Below are positions 43,037-53,522 of a stretch of 64,000 bases of DNA, piece by piece. Source of the stretch: Anaerocolumna sp. AGMB13020 (lineage in GTDB: Bacteria > Bacillota > Clostridia > Lachnospirales > Lachnospiraceae). The notes beneath the pieces are model-generated. The model was not told the origin of the DNA and searched no databases. It saw only the letters and a list, made by a program, of their open reading frames with translations. A program made the translations under genes and the position numbers. Each line of letters opens with the position of its first letter. The stretch's first letter is position 1. Location of the stretch: contig NZ_CP136910.1 in the NCBI RefSeq assembly GCF_033100115.1, forward strand, positions 5,025,001 to 5,089,000, given 5' to 3'.

Positions 43037-46000
43037 ATGGCTAAAACAATAATGACGATGGATGGTAATTCAGCAGCAGCTTATGCTGCGTATGCTTTTA
43101 CCGATGTAGCAGCAATCTATCCCATAACTCCGTCCACCAGTATGGCAGAGGTTACCGATGACTGGTCAGCGAAGGGAAGAAAGAATATTTTCGGGCAGGA
43201 AGTAAATGTAGTGGAGATGCAATCAGAAGCCGGTGCTGCCGGTGCTTTCCATGGTTCCCTTCAGGCCGGTGCTCTTACCACAACCTTTACCGCATCCCAG
43301 GGATTGTTACTTATGATACCAAATATGTATAAAGCAGCAGGTGAATTACTACCGGGGGTTTTTCATGTAAGTGCAAGAGCAATCGCCACGCATGCGCTCA
43401 GTATTTTTGGTGATCATCAAGACGTTATGGCAGTAAGACAGACAGGGTGCCCGATGCTGGCAAGCGGTTCTGTTCAGGAAGTAATGGATCTGGCACCTGT
43501 AGCTCATCTGTCTGCGATAAAAGGGCGTCTTCCTTTTGTACATTTTTTTGATGGTTTTCGTACCTCACATGAAATACAGAAGGTAGAAGCACTTGATTAT
43601 GAGGACTATGCCTCCCTCCTTGATTATAAGGCCTTAAAGGATTTCAGGGACAGAGCTTTATCTCCCAACCATCCGGTTACCAGAGGAACAGCCCAGAATC
43701 CGGATATTTATTTCCAGGGAAGAGAGTCCGCTAATCAATATTATGAGAACATTGTACCCATAGTAGAAGAATATCTGGGCAAAATGGGAGAGCTTACCGG
43801 ACGAAAATATGGTCTCTTTGATTACTATGGTGCAGCAGATGCAGAATACGTAATAATTGCAATGGGCTCTGTAACCCAAACAATTGAGGAAACCATAGAT
43901 TATCATAATAAAAATGGTGAAAAATATGGTCTTATAAAGGTTCATTTATTCCGCCCCTTCAGTGCAAAGCACTTTCTAAGCTGTCTTCCCTCCACCGCAA
44001 AGAAGGTTGCAGTTCTTGAAAGGACAAAAGAGCCGGGTGCTCTGTATGAGCCATTGTATCTGGACATCAGTGCAAGCCTGGCAGACGAAAAGGACAAGCC
44101 GGAAATCATCGGAGGCAGATTTGGTCTGGGTTCAAAAGATACGACCCCGGCAGATATAACAGCAGTTTATGAGAACCTGAAACAGAATTCGCCAAAAGAT
44201 CATTTTACCATCGGGATTACCGATGACGTAACAGATACCTCTCTTCCGGAAGTGAAAAGATTCTCGACAGAACCTTCTGACAGAAAAGCCTGCAAATTCT
44301 GGGGTCTGGGGTCAGATGGTACGGTAGGTGCAAACAAGCAGGCAATTATGATAATCGGTAACTCCACGGACTATAACGTACAAGCGTACTTTGATTACGA
44401 TTCCAAAAAGTCCGGAGGTATTACCATGTCTCACTTAAGATTCGGAAAGACAAAGATAAAGTCTACCTATCTGGTGGTCCATGCGGATTATGTGGCATGT
44501 CATAACCAATCTTATGTGAACAAATATGATATGTTAAGCGATATCAAACCCGGTGGAATATTTGTATTAAACTGCAAATGGAAGGATGATGAACTGGAGG
44601 AGATGCTGCCAGTAGGGCTTAAGAGAGACCTGGCTGAGAAAAATATCCGCTTCTATACCATAGATGCTGTAAGCATTGCCGGTGAAATCGGACTTGGAAA
44701 TCGTATTAACATGATAATGCAGGGAGCCTTCTTTAAGCTCATTGACATCCTGCCGGAAGATGTATTTACGAAAGAATTAAAGAAAGCTGCCGCCTATTCT
44801 TATGGAAAGAAAGGTGAGCAGGTTGTTGCTATGAACCACGAAGCTATTGACCGTGGTGTAAAAGGTGTTCATGAAGTAAAGGTACCGGAACACTGGAAGA
44901 ATGCTTCGGATAAAGCGGTAAATGCTGTAGATGAACCGGAATTCGTTCAAAAGATAATGCGGCCAATGCAGGAGTTAAAAGGAAATGAACTTCCTGTCAG
45001 TGCTTTTAAAGGAAGAGAAGACGGTACCTTCCCAAATGGTTCCACTGCTTTTGAAAAACGCGGTATTGCTGTTAATGTACCGGAGTGGATCAGTGAGAAT
45101 TGCATCCAATGTAATCAATGCTCCTATGTATGCCCGCATGCGGTTATAAGGCCCTTTTTGATGACAGAGGAGGAAATGCAGAAGGCACCTGAACATTATG
45201 TTGCCTTAAAAGCTACTGGTAAAGGATATGAAAATTATAGGTTCCGCATTCAGGTCAGCACAATGGATTGTACTGGCTGCGGTAACTGTGCAGATATCTG
45301 CCCGGCCAAAGAAAAAGCACTGGTGATGAAACCCATCGATTCCCAGACAGAAGTCCAGGTGCCGAACTGGAAATATGCCTTCTATGAAGTTGGTCATAAA
45401 AACAATCTGTCTTATGGAAACACATTTAAGGAAAGCCAGTTTAAGCAGCCTTTGATGGAGTTTTCAGGAGCCTGTGCAGGCTGTGGTGAAACACCGTATA
45501 TTAAATTGATCACACAGCTCTTCGGAGACAGAATGATGATTGCAAATGCTACAGGCTGTTCCTCTATCTGGGGGGCTTCAGCACCAAGTACTGCCTACAC
45601 AGCGAACAGAGAAGGAAAAGGTCCTGCCTGGGCAAATTCTCTTTTTGAGGATAATGCAGAATATGGATTTGGTATGTACCTTGGTAACAGGCAGATACGT
45701 GCCAAGCTGGAAGGACTTATGAAGGAGCTCCTGGAAACAGGGCTTGAGGAAAATGTGAAAGAGCTTATCAATGACTGGATTCATTATAAGCAGGATGGAG
45801 AAATAAGTAAATCTGCCAGTGAAAAGCTTGTAAAGGCACTAACAGAATATAAAACACCGGATGAAGAGAAGAAAAAACTTATTGATGAGATCCTGGAGAA
45901 GAAAGATTATCTTGTTAAGAGATCTCATTGGATTGTTGGTGGCGATGGCTGGGCTTATGATATCGGCTACGGCGGTCTTGACCAGGTGCTGTCTTCCGGT

Positions 46001-46576
46001 GAAGATATCAATGTGCTGGTATTTGATACAGAAGTATATTCCAATACCGGCGGGCAGGCTTCCAAATCCACACCTGCAGCAGCAGTAGCCAAGTTCGCTG
46101 CCTCCGGTAAGAAATCCGGTAAAAAGGATCTTGGCAGAATGATGATGACTTACGGAAATGTATATGTTGCACAGGTAGGTATCAATGCCGACAATAACCA
46201 GTTATATAAGGCGGTAAGAGAAGCTGAAAGTTATAAAGGACCTTCTCTGATTATTGCTTATTCCCCCTGTATCAGTCATGGTATGAAAGTCGGTATGGGT
46301 AAGAGTATGGCTACAATCAAGGAAGCAGTTAAAGCAGGTTACTGGCATTTATACCGTTATAACCCTGACCTGAAAAAAGATAACAAGAATCCATTTATCC
46401 TGGATTCCAAAGCACCAACAGGTAGCTTCAGAGAGTTTATAATGGGACAGGTTCGTTACAGCTCCTTAGCGAAGGCATATCCCGAGATTGCAGAGGAATT
46501 ATTCCAGAAAGCAGAGGAACAGGCCAAGGAACGTTATGAAATCTACAAGAATATGTCAGAATTGACCAAGATTTAA
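43037..46576 (+). CDS. nifJ: Pyruvate:ferredoxin (flavodoxin) oxidoreductase
   Basis: This 1179-residue single-chain PFOR converts pyruvate and CoA to acetyl-CoA and CO2 with ferredoxin reduction. The N-terminal YPITPSTSMAEVTDDW region is followed by the CoA/transketolase-C domains, then a two-[4Fe-4S] ferredoxin domain (CIQCNQCSYVCP and CTGCGNCADICP). The C-terminal TPP domain has CAGCGETPY, a cluster-ligand ATGCSSIWG, and GGDGWAYDIGYGGLDQVLSSG. The length is standard for anaerobic PFOR. AAAGAGG precedes the ATG. It is central to this organism's fermentation. Confidence 0.98.
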   Translation: MAKTIMTMDGNSAAAYAAYAFTDVAAIYPITPSTSMAEVTDDWSAKGRKNIFGQEVNVVEMQSEAGAAGAFHGSLQAGALTTTFTASQGLLLMIPNMYKAAGELLPGVFHVSARAIATHALSIFGDHQDVMAVRQTGCPMLASGSVQEVMDLAPVAHLSAIKGRLPFVHFFDGFRTSHEIQKVEALDYEDYASLLDYKALKDFRDRALSPNHPVTRGTAQNPDIYFQGRESANQYYENIVPIVEEYLGKMGELTGRKYGLFDYYGAADAEYVIIAMGSVTQTIEETIDYHNKNGEKYGLIKVHLFRPFSAKHFLSCLPSTAKKVAVLERTKEPGALYEPLYLDISASLADEKDKPEIIGGRFGLGSKDTTPADITAVYENLKQNSPKDHFTIGITDDVTDTSLPEVKRFSTEPSDRKACKFWGLGSDGTVGANKQAIMIIGNSTDYNVQAYFDYDSKKSGGITMSHLRFGKTKIKSTYLVVHADYVACHNQSYVNKYDMLSDIKPGGIFVLNCKWKDDELEEMLPVGLKRDLAEKNIRFYTIDAVSIAGEIGLGNRINMIMQGAFFKLIDILPEDVFTKELKKAAAYSYGKKGEQVVAMNHEAIDRGVKGVHEVKVPEHWKNASDKAVNAVDEPEFVQKIMRPMQELKGNELPVSAFKGREDGTFPNGSTAFEKRGIAVNVPEWISENCIQCNQCSYVCPHAVIRPFLMTEEEMQKAPEHYVALKATGKGYENYRFRIQVSTMDCTGCGNCADICPAKEKALVMKPIDSQTEVQVPNWKYAFYEVGHKNNLSYGNTFKESQFKQPLMEFSGACAGCGETPYIKLITQLFGDRMMIANATGCSSIWGASAPSTAYTANREGKGPAWANSLFEDNAEYGFGMYLGNRQIRAKLEGLMKELLETGLEENVKELINDWIHYKQDGEISKSASEKLVKALTEYKTPDEEKKKLIDEILEKKDYLVKRSHWIVGGDGWAYDIGYGGLDQVLSSGEDINVLVFDTEVYSNTGGQASKSTPAAAVAKFAASGKKSGKKDLGRMMMTYGNVYVAQVGINADNNQLYKAVREAESYKGPSLIIAYSPCISHGMKVGMGKSMATIKEAVKAGYWHLYRYNPDLKKDNKNPFILDSKAPTGSFREFIMGQVRYSSLAKAYPEIAEELFQKAEEQAKERYEIYKNMSELTKI

Positions 46577-46652
46577 TTATGATAGGAATTAGATTAAGAT
46601 TTCATACATTTAACAAAGCAGGAAACGAAAACTGCTAATTTAGTAATAGGAT

Positions 46653-46707
46653 AAAAACCGATGTTTCAGTAGCTGCAAATCTGCAGGCTTGAAGCATCGG
46701 TTTTTAT
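46653..46707 (+). terminator. Terminator of nifJ
   Basis: AAAAACCGATG...CATCGGTTTTT is a perfect stem with an inner TTCA/TGAA and CTGCAAATCTGCAG, followed by ATAAA. Confidence 0.92.
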
Positions 46708-47039
46708 AAATAACCGAAAGAAATTACTGTTTATCTTCTTATTTGAGTATGAATTTATCGGAATATTGGATTTGCCTGTATTGTGCTTATGCACATGTAA
46801 AAATGGAATCAGATGTGCTTAAAATAATGTATAATTATAAACCAGAAACCTTGACAGAAGGCATAATGGTATAGTATAACTGCATATGTTGTAACTTTTT
46901 GCAGTATTAAAGCATGTGATGAAAATTTGATTAATTAGTAAAAAAAGAGCTTGACAAATCTATAGAAAGGTAGTATAAATTATTCATACAAATCATATCA
47001 AATAAGTATGAAATGAATTTCAACTACAAAGGTGAAGGT
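46708..47039. other. Region before metNIQ with two candidate promoters
   Basis: An upstream candidate has TTGACA (46851-46856), an 18-nt spacer and TATAAC (46875-46880). The downstream one is annotated separately. I see no SAM riboswitch (S-box) or T-box consensus, and no ORF. Confidence 0.5.
46951..46979 (+). promoter_or_regulatory. Sigma-A promoter of metNIQ
   Basis: TTGACA (46951-46956), a 17-nt spacer and TATAAA (46974-46979) lie 60 nt upstream of metN. Confidence 0.75.
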
Positions 47040-47855
47040 ATGATTCAGGTAAAACAGCTCACAAAAGAATTTTCCATAGCGAAGAATAAGAAGCTGACCG
47101 TTCTGAAAAATATCAGTCTGGATATTGAGGATGGAGATATATTTGGTATAATCGGCATGAGCGGGGCAGGAAAAAGTACGTTTATCCGTTGTCTGAACTT
47201 ATTAGAGAGGCCGACAAAGGGTACCATTGTAATCGACGGGGTAGAGATTACAAGAAAAAAAGGAAGAGACTTAAATTCCCTTCGTAAAAACATCGGAATG
47301 ATATTTCAGAACTTTAATCTGTTAATGCAGAAAAATGTTGCAAGGAATATAGCCTTTGGACTTGAAATCACAGGTGTACATGAATTTAAGATTCCGGGTA
47401 TGGCCGATAAGGATTATAAGAAGCTTGGATATTTTAAGAAAAGAGCGCAAAAGAAAAAAGAAATAGAACGCAGAGTAGATGAACTGTTAAAGCTGGTGGA
47501 TTTAGAGGAGAAGAAATACGAGTATCCTGCGAAATTAAGCGGCGGACAGAGACAGAGAGTAGCAATAGCCAGAGCCTTGGCCACGAGCCCGTCTATTCTG
47601 TTGTGTGATGAAGCAACCTCCGCACTTGACAGCAGAACAACAGAATCCATATTAAAACTGTTGAAGAAAATAAACGAAGAGACCGGTGTAACGATTGTTA
47701 TGATAACACATGAGATGAATGTGGTACAAAAGATATGTAACAAGGTTGCAGTACTGGATAAGTCAGAAATTGTAGCAATTGGTAATACCCAGGCAGTATT
47801 TGGCGACACCTCTTCAAAAATTGTTGCACAGTTATTAGGGGGAGGGGAAGAATAA
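47040..47855 (+). CDS. metN: Methionine ABC transporter ATP-binding protein MetN, short form
   Basis: This 271-residue ATPase has Walker A GMSGAGKST, Q-loop MIFQNFNLL, signature LSGGQRQRVAIARAL and Walker B ILLCDEATSALD. Typical MetN is about 340 residues with a C-terminal NIL (methionine-sensing) domain. Here that domain is absent, so methionine trans-inhibition may be lost. An extra charged stretch of about 25 residues (VHEFKIPGMADKDYKKLGYF onward) sits between the Q-loop and signature. The ATG at 47040 follows AAGGTGAAGG; an upstream ATG at 47013 has no site. It shares one base of its stop with metI. Confidence 0.92.
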   Translation: MIQVKQLTKEFSIAKNKKLTVLKNISLDIEDGDIFGIIGMSGAGKSTFIRCLNLLERPTKGTIVIDGVEITRKKGRDLNSLRKNIGMIFQNFNLLMQKNVARNIAFGLEITGVHEFKIPGMADKDYKKLGYFKKRAQKKKEIERRVDELLKLVDLEEKKYEYPAKLSGGQRQRVAIARALATSPSILLCDEATSALDSRTTESILKLLKKINEETGVTIVMITHEMNVVQKICNKVAVLDKSEIVAIGNTQAVFGDTSSKIVAQLLGGGEE

Positions 47856-48571
47856 TGCAATTTCAGGATTTTATCATACAATTTGGAAATACTTTAAGAA
47901 CCTTATATACCGATTATGGAACAATGATAGGGCAAGGTGTCCTGGAGACTTTATTTATGACATTTACCTCCATTGCAGTTGCATACATACTGGGGATTCC
48001 TATCGGGATAGTAACAGAGGTAACAAGGAGGGGCGGTATTTATCCCATTCCGGCTCTAAATGGTTTTTTAGGTTTTATTATTAATATAGGCAGATCTATT
48101 CCCTTCATCATTTTACTGGTTTTTGTAATGCCGGTTACAAGACAGATCGCAGGAACTACAATAGGACCGAAAGCTGCAACTGTTCCATTGATAATAGCAG
48201 CGACACCTTTTGTTGCCAGAATGGTTGAAAGTTCCTTAAGGGAAGTAGACGGAGGAGTTATAGAAGCGGCAAAAGCAATGGGAGCCAATACCAGACAGAT
48301 TATTTATAAAGTGCTGCTGCCGGAAGCAAGACCCTCCCTGATCATGGGAGCATCACTTGCCACTATCACTCTGGTTGGTTACACGGCCATGGCTGGAGTC
48401 GTTGGCGGCAGGGGACTTGGTGATATCGCCTTAAGATATGGCTATTACAGATATCAGCCTGATGTCATGATTGTTACTATAATACTGCTTGTAATTATGG
48501 TACAGATAATCCAGAGCATAGGGCATTCAATATCAAAGAAGATTGATAAAAGAGGAAAAGGAGAGAATTGA
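47855..48571 (+). CDS. metI: Methionine ABC transporter permease MetI
   Basis: This 238-residue permease has about five membrane segments. The EAA motif is VIEAAKAMGANTRQIIYKVLLPEA. The VGYTAMAGVVGGRGLGDIALRYGY region is characteristic of MetI. The start overlaps the metN stop (TAATG) and metQ begins 3 nt after the stop, so the three genes form one tightly coupled operon. Confidence 0.96.
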   Translation: MQFQDFIIQFGNTLRTLYTDYGTMIGQGVLETLFMTFTSIAVAYILGIPIGIVTEVTRRGGIYPIPALNGFLGFIINIGRSIPFIILLVFVMPVTRQIAGTTIGPKAATVPLIIAATPFVARMVESSLREVDGGVIEAAKAMGANTRQIIYKVLLPEARPSLIMGASLATITLVGYTAMAGVVGGRGLGDIALRYGYYRYQPDVMIVTIILLVIMVQIIQSIGHSISKKIDKRGKGEN

Positions 48572-48574
48572 TTT

Positions 48575-49498
48575 ATGAAAAAAGTGAAAAAACTATCTGC
48601 ATTTGCTTTAAGTCTGTTATTAGCGGGAGCTCTTTTAGCAGGCTGCGGTACAAAAAATAATACTTCAGGCTCTTCCGATAATGCTACAGCAGAACCTACA
48701 CAGGCAGAAGCAACGGAAGCAGCAGAACCCACTACAGAAGGAGAAGCTACACCGGCAGAGTTAACCGAAATCATTGTAGGAGCCACTGTTGAGCCACATG
48801 CCACTATCTTAAATTCTGACGCGGTTAAGAATGCTTTAGCTGAGCAGGGATATTCTATTAAAGTAGTAGAGTATACAGATTATATTCAGCCAAATTCAGC
48901 CACAGAAGACGGAAGCCTGGATGCTAACTTTTTCCAGCATGTGCCTTATCTGGATGATTTCAATTCCAAAAATGGAACACATTTAGTAGCAGTTTCCAAT
49001 ATTCATTTCGAACCACTTGGCTTATATCCAGGTAAGACAAAGTCATTAGATGCTTTGCCTGATAAAGCACAGATTGCAGTTCCTAATGATACAACAAATG
49101 AAGCAAGAGCTTTATTGTTATTAGAAAAAGCAGGACTTATCAAGTTAAAAGAAAATATTGGACTGGAAGCAACCGTTAAAGACATTACGGAGAATCCTAA
49201 GAACATACAGTTCTATGAAATTGAAGCAGCACAGACAGCGAAAGTACTCCAGGACGTTGATTTATCCGTTATCAATGGTAACTATGCTTTAACAGAAGGC
49301 CTTTCTGCAGCAGCAGATGCACTTTTAGTTGAGGATGCTTCCTCAGATGCAGCAAAAACCTATACAAACGTAATCGTTGTAAAAGAAGGCAATGAAGAAT
49401 CTGATAAGACCAAAGCATTAATCAAAGCAGTTACATCAGAAGAAACCAGGAAATTCATTGAAGAGAAGTGGCAGGGTGCTGTAGTACCCGTATTCTAA
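48575..49498 (+). CDS. metQ: Methionine-binding lipoprotein MetQ (NLPA family)
   Basis: This is a 307-residue lipoprotein: a signal peptide with lipobox LAGC (Cys near residue 24), an acidic Thr/Glu-rich spacer (30-65), then the NLPA fold (EIIVGATVEPHATIL, DANFFQHVPYLDDF, HFEPLGLYPGK, NGNYAL). It should deliver methionine (possibly D-isomers or derivatives) to MetNI. The long spacer fits tethering to the outer membrane face through peptidoglycan. A terminator follows. Confidence 0.95.
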   Translation: MKKVKKLSAFALSLLLAGALLAGCGTKNNTSGSSDNATAEPTQAEATEAAEPTTEGEATPAELTEIIVGATVEPHATILNSDAVKNALAEQGYSIKVVEYTDYIQPNSATEDGSLDANFFQHVPYLDDFNSKNGTHLVAVSNIHFEPLGLYPGKTKSLDALPDKAQIAVPNDTTNEARALLLLEKAGLIKLKENIGLEATVKDITENPKNIQFYEIEAAQTAKVLQDVDLSVINGNYALTEGLSAAADALLVEDASSDAAKTYTNVIVVKEGNEESDKTKALIKAVTSEETRKFIEEKWQGAVVPVF

Positions 49499-49530
49499 AA
49501 CTCAATATCGCTTTTAAAAATAATTTGTAG

Positions 49531-49571
49531 AACCAGCCGGTAAATTTCCTGAATATTCCGGCTGGTTTTAT
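49531..49571 (+). terminator. Terminator of metNIQ
   Basis: AACCAGCCGG (49531-49540) pairs with CCGGCTGGTT (49558-49567), followed by TTATC and a T-rich stretch. Confidence 0.88.
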
Positions 49572-49582
49572 CATTTTTAGGA

Positions 49583-49611
49583 TTGTTTTGTCAAAAACAA
49601 AAAGGTATAAT
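49583..49611 (+). promoter_or_regulatory. Sigma-A-type promoter of the Cache chemoreceptor
   Basis: TTGTTT (49583-49588), a 17-nt spacer and TATAAT (49606-49611). The hexamers are the same as in the candidate promoter of the H-NOX receptor. Confidence 0.55.
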
Positions 49612-49670
49612 GAGAATAGTTATTACGAACCTTTGAAAGGATAAGCGCTGTAAGTCCGCGCAAATTAACG

Positions 49671-51368
49671 ATGAAGATACGATATAAAATATCAATAGCT
49701 TCTGCAGCAGTATTACTAAGTTTTATAATTTTTGTAGGTGTATTTTTTCGTATGACCGTTAAGGATGTCATAGTTGAAGAAATCTATGATAAACTGTCAG
49801 GTAACTCTGCCCTGGGGTTGATGCTACTGGACAGTAAGATCCCAGGCAATTGGCATAGGGAGGGAGAAGACCTTTATAAAGGCGAAACCCTTATAAATGA
49901 CAATACGGAAATATTGGATGCAATTTCTGAAAAAACAGATAATATGTACACTGTTTTTGCAGGGGACACCAGGGTGTCCACCACCATAACCGATAAGAAC
50001 GGTAACCGTGTGGTAGGGACCAAGGCTTCTGAGAAGGTAGCGCAAAGGGTTATAGGAGAAAATACGGAATATAAAGGGGAGGCCCTTGTATTAGAGAAAA
50101 AGGCATACGCTTATTATGTACCGTTATATGATGAAAACAAGCAAATAGTAGGAATGTGGTACAGCGGCGTATTTGCGCAGGATCTCAATGAACATATATT
50201 GCAAAAATCTATTTACATTCTGGCTATCCTGGGAGTGATGCTGGTTCTGGGGCTAATTGTATCCTATGTGCTTGGTGAAATCATATCCAAAGGATTTGTT
50301 AAGATCAAAGAAAGCATGGCAAGAATTGAGAACGGAGATCTGACCGGTATCTTTTCAGGCAAACAGATTCTTAGAAGGGATGAGTCCGGTGATATCAACA
50401 GGTCCTTTTTACAGATGCAGAAAAATATCAGCCGGATGATGGAGAATATTCATACGGAAAGCAGTAAGATAAAAGAATCCATCGATTATATGGTGGCTGG
50501 TTCAAATAATGTATATGAGGATATAGAAAATATTTCCGCTACAACAGAAGAACTTTCAGCAGGAATGGAAGAAACAGCTGCTTCTGTTCAGGAAATAGGT
50601 TATACTGCCACTGAAATAGAGAAGGAGATATCAAACGTTTCAGGAAAATTAGACCATGGAATTACTTTGTCGAACGAAATCAAAGGAAGAGCAGATGATC
50701 TAAAGCAAGCTGCCCTTTCATCCCAGCAAACAGCGGTAACGGCATATGAAGGTGCTAATAAGAGGCTTCGTCAGTCCATTGAAAAGACAAAGGCCATTGA
50801 GGAAATCAAGTCATTGTCTCAGACCATATTATCCATAACTTCACAGACTAATCTGCTGGCATTGAATGCCTCTATTGAATCAGCAAGAGCAGGAGAGGCT
50901 GGAAAAGGATTTGCGGTCGTTGCCGAGCAGATACGTATATTGGCAGAAGATTCCAAATCGGCGGTTTCGAAGATTGAAAATATTACAACCCTAGTTGCTG
51001 ATGCCGTAAATGAACTGGTTGTTGACTCTCAGAATATATTATCCTTTGTGGATAATCAGGTAATAAAGGATTATGAAAATACCGTTCGCATCGGAGAGCA
51101 GTATGATGTTGATGCTGGTACGGTAGAAGCAATGGTGGCTGAAATAAAGGATTCCACCCAGATTCTAAAGGAATCCATTCAATATATAAAAACTGCCATC
51201 GATGAAGTGACCTTAGCTACAAATGAAGGAGCAAAGGGGGCAACAGATATTGCTGAAAAATCCGCCTCCATAGCAGAGAAGACTTCTGAAGTACTGCAGC
51301 AGGCTAAACTGAATGAAGAAAGTGCTGCTAAATTGAATGAACATGTAGGTTTCTTTAAAATTAAGTAA
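49671..51368 (+). CDS. Methyl-accepting chemotaxis protein with Cache-type sensor
   Basis: This is a 565-residue chemoreceptor. A membrane segment (about 10-30) is followed by a single-Cache-type extracellular domain (35-180) with the hallmark [20 protein letters not shown] and [12 protein letters not shown] second membrane segment (185-208), HAMP and signalling domain follow, with tip [20 protein letters not shown]. The sensor class usually binds small organic ligands such as amino acids or carboxylates. No good ribosome binding site lies before the ATG, so the start is less certain than for neighbours. It has its own promoter and terminator. Confidence 0.92.
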   Translation: MKIRYKISIASAAVLLSFIIFVGVFFRMTVKDVIVEEIYDKLSGNSALGLMLLDSKIPGNWHREGEDLYKGETLINDNTEILDAISEKTDNMYTVFAGDTRVSTTITDKNGNRVVGTKASEKVAQRVIGENTEYKGEALVLEKKAYAYYVPLYDENKQIVGMWYSGVFAQDLNEHILQKSIYILAILGVMLVLGLIVSYVLGEIISKGFVKIKESMARIENGDLTGIFSGKQILRRDESGDINRSFLQMQKNISRMMENIHTESSKIKESIDYMVAGSNNVYEDIENISATTEELSAGMEETAASVQEIGYTATEIEKEISNVSGKLDHGITLSNEIKGRADDLKQAALSSQQTAVTAYEGANKRLRQSIEKTKAIEEIKSLSQTILSITSQTNLLALNASIESARAGEAGKGFAVVAEQIRILAEDSKSAVSKIENITTLVADAVNELVVDSQNILSFVDNQVIKDYENTVRIGEQYDVDAGTVEAMVAEIKDSTQILKESIQYIKTAIDEVTLATNEGAKGATDIAEKSASIAEKTSEVLQQAKLNEESAAKLNEHVGFFKIK

Positions 51369-51429
51369 TTAAATTAAGTAATGAAATATCAAAGCAGCAT
51401 AACCTGCTAAGATAGAACTTGAAGCAAAT

Positions 51430-51487
51430 ATACCCTGTAAGCTGGGACAGTTCTAAAACTATCCGGCCTGCAGGGTATTTTGTTATG
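51430..51487 (+). terminator. Terminator of the Cache chemoreceptor
   Basis: TACCCTG (51431-51437) pairs with CAGGGTA (51471-51477), with an inner TGG/CCG, followed by TTTTGTTAT. Confidence 0.75.
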
Positions 51488-51570
51488 CCTGTAAGGAGAA
51501 CTAAGGCAGAATTTGAGTTGTTGTATCGCAAAGCTGACTATAATGACAAACTGAAAGGAACTTATATTGC

Positions 51571-53424
51571 TCAGATTTCCAGCTCGATTTTATATTTATC
51601 AAGCCAATAATTTATCTGCAGTAAATAAGCCAGCATCTGAGGGCCAGCCATTAACTGGCCGAACCAGGGTTTACCATAATCAGAAGGGGCGGAAAGGAAA
51701 GACTCCACTTTCTTCCTGTCGATTAGCCGGTTAACGGGAGAGGAGGGATTATTCAGTACTTCCGTTAATCTTTCTGCAAGGATTGCTTCATAATGGGGAT
51801 TATAGGTTTTGGGATAAGGACTCTTTCTGCGGTATAAAACCTCATCCGGCAGCAGTCCTTTCGCGGCTTCGCGTAGCAGATGCTTTACTACACCGCCTTT
51901 GCATTTAATATCCCAGGGGACATTCCACACATAATCCAGTATTCTATGATCCGCAAGAGGTACACGGGCTTCCAAACCGGAGAACATACTGGTTCTGTCC
52001 ATACGGTCCAGTAGTGTTGCCATAAACCATTTTATATTGAGATAAGAGATTTCCCTACGTCTCGTTTCCTCTGCATTATCTGATGAGAGCCTGGGGGTTT
52101 CAGCTACGGAGGTTTCGTAGGTCTTGTTGATATAATCCTCCAGGTTCAATAGTTGAAGCAGGTCATCCTGCAAGAGTTGTTTTCTGGGTTCGATATTTCT
52201 GGACCAGGGAAAAGCAGCAGATTCAAAAGCCTCTTTGCTGTGGAACCAGGGGTATCCTCCGAAAATTTCATCGGCACATTCACCGGTAAGAGTAACTTTA
52301 TTGTATTTCTTGACTTCACTGCAAAAATACAGCAGGGAGGAATCTACGTCTGCCATACCGGGAAGGTCTTTTGCATCCACTGCTTTATACAGGGCATCTG
52401 CAAGTTTAAAATTATCGCATTCCAGATAAGTATGTTTGGTATTAAAATGCTTTACCATCAAATCCACATAAGGTCTGTCTCTGGAGGGTTGAAAATCATT
52501 CGCTTTAAAGTACTGATCATTTCCGGCAAAATCAAAAGAAAAGGTATTAAGCTGTTCGCCTCTTTTGGCAAGCTCAGAAGCACAAACGGCAGTAACGATA
52601 CTGCTGTCAACACCACCGGAGAGAAAAGTACAGATAGGAATATCAGATATCATCTGTCTGATAATAGAATCCTTTAACAAAATGGCGGTTTTTTCAACGG
52701 TTTCTTCATAAGAATCCGTATGCGGCCGGCTTACTAATTTCCAATACTGATATTCTTTCATTCCGTCTCTGGTATAAACGTTATAATATCCCGGAAGTAC
52801 TTCCTTACAGCCCTTAAATACACCTTTTCCATATGTTCTTGCAGGACCGATTCCAAAGACCTCACACAGCCCTTCTTTGTCTATTATAGGCCTGATGCCG
52901 GGATATTCAAATAACACCTTAAGCTCAGAGCCGAAAATCAATGCATTGCCGGTATTGGTGTAAAAAAGCGGCTTGATTCCTAAACGGTCTCTGAAGATAC
53001 TTAAGGTCTCCTGATAGGAATCCCAGATTGCAAATGCAAAGATTCCGTTTAATTCTTTTACAAATTCATTTCCGTATTCAATGATTCCTACCAGAATAAC
53101 TTCTGTATCACTGGTGGTCTTAAAGCGCCAGCCTTTGATTTCCAAGTCCTCTCTAAGCTCGCTGGTGTTATAGAGTTCTCCGTTATATATAATTGTATAG
53201 GAACGATTACCGATTTTTCTGGTCATTGGCTGTTTACCATTTGCCAGGTCGATGATAGAGAGCCTGGCGTGAGCAAAACCCGCATGCTCTTCCAGCATAA
53301 AACCGTCCTCATCGGGACCTCTGTGCTTAATACTGTTCTTCATGTTAGCCAGAGTCTCCTGCCATTTGGCAGACTCCTTAGAGTAATTTTCCTTGAAGCT
53401 GCAAAAACCTGCTATTCCGCACAA
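51571..53424 (-). CDS. asnB: Asparagine synthetase (glutamine-hydrolysing)
   Basis: This 617-residue AsnB makes asparagine from aspartate, glutamine and ATP. The N-terminal Ntn glutaminase domain needs Cys directly after the start Met: the TTG at 53424 gives MCGIAGF, whereas the upstream ATG at 53436 would bury this Cys behind five residues. Glutaminase motifs follow (RGPDEDGF, HARLSIIDL, IYNGELYN). The synthetase domain has the PP-loop FLSGGVDSSIV, GECADEIFGGYPWF and MDRTSMFSGLEARVPLAD. It is monocistronic, convergent with the Cache chemoreceptor. Confidence 0.95.
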   Translation of the reverse strand: MCGIAGFCSFKENYSKESAKWQETLANMKNSIKHRGPDEDGFMLEEHAGFAHARLSIIDLANGKQPMTRKIGNRSYTIIYNGELYNTSELREDLEIKGWRFKTTSDTEVILVGIIEYGNEFVKELNGIFAFAIWDSYQETLSIFRDRLGIKPLFYTNTGNALIFGSELKVLFEYPGIRPIIDKEGLCEVFGIGPARTYGKGVFKGCKEVLPGYYNVYTRDGMKEYQYWKLVSRPHTDSYEETVEKTAILLKDSIIRQMISDIPICTFLSGGVDSSIVTAVCASELAKRGEQLNTFSFDFAGNDQYFKANDFQPSRDRPYVDLMVKHFNTKHTYLECDNFKLADALYKAVDAKDLPGMADVDSSLLYFCSEVKKYNKVTLTGECADEIFGGYPWFHSKEAFESAAFPWSRNIEPRKQLLQDDLLQLLNLEDYINKTYETSVAETPRLSSDNAEETRRREISYLNIKWFMATLLDRMDRTSMFSGLEARVPLADHRILDYVWNVPWDIKCKGGVVKHLLREAAKGLLPDEVLYRRKSPYPKTYNPHYEAILAERLTEVLNNPSSPVNRLIDRKKVESFLSAPSDYGKPWFGQLMAGPQMLAYLLQINYWLDKYKIELEI

Positions 53425-53522
53425 TTCTGCCACCATCCTTACATTTATAGATATCTGCTAGTTATTCTATGCAAGCCTTAAGGCAATGATACTTAAGGCA
53501 GGATAAAAGTAATGGCTCTGTC

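Noticed and set aside
46708..47039. SAM riboswitch before metNIQ
   Set aside because: No S-box conserved elements are found, and the leader from the downstream promoter is only about 55 nt.
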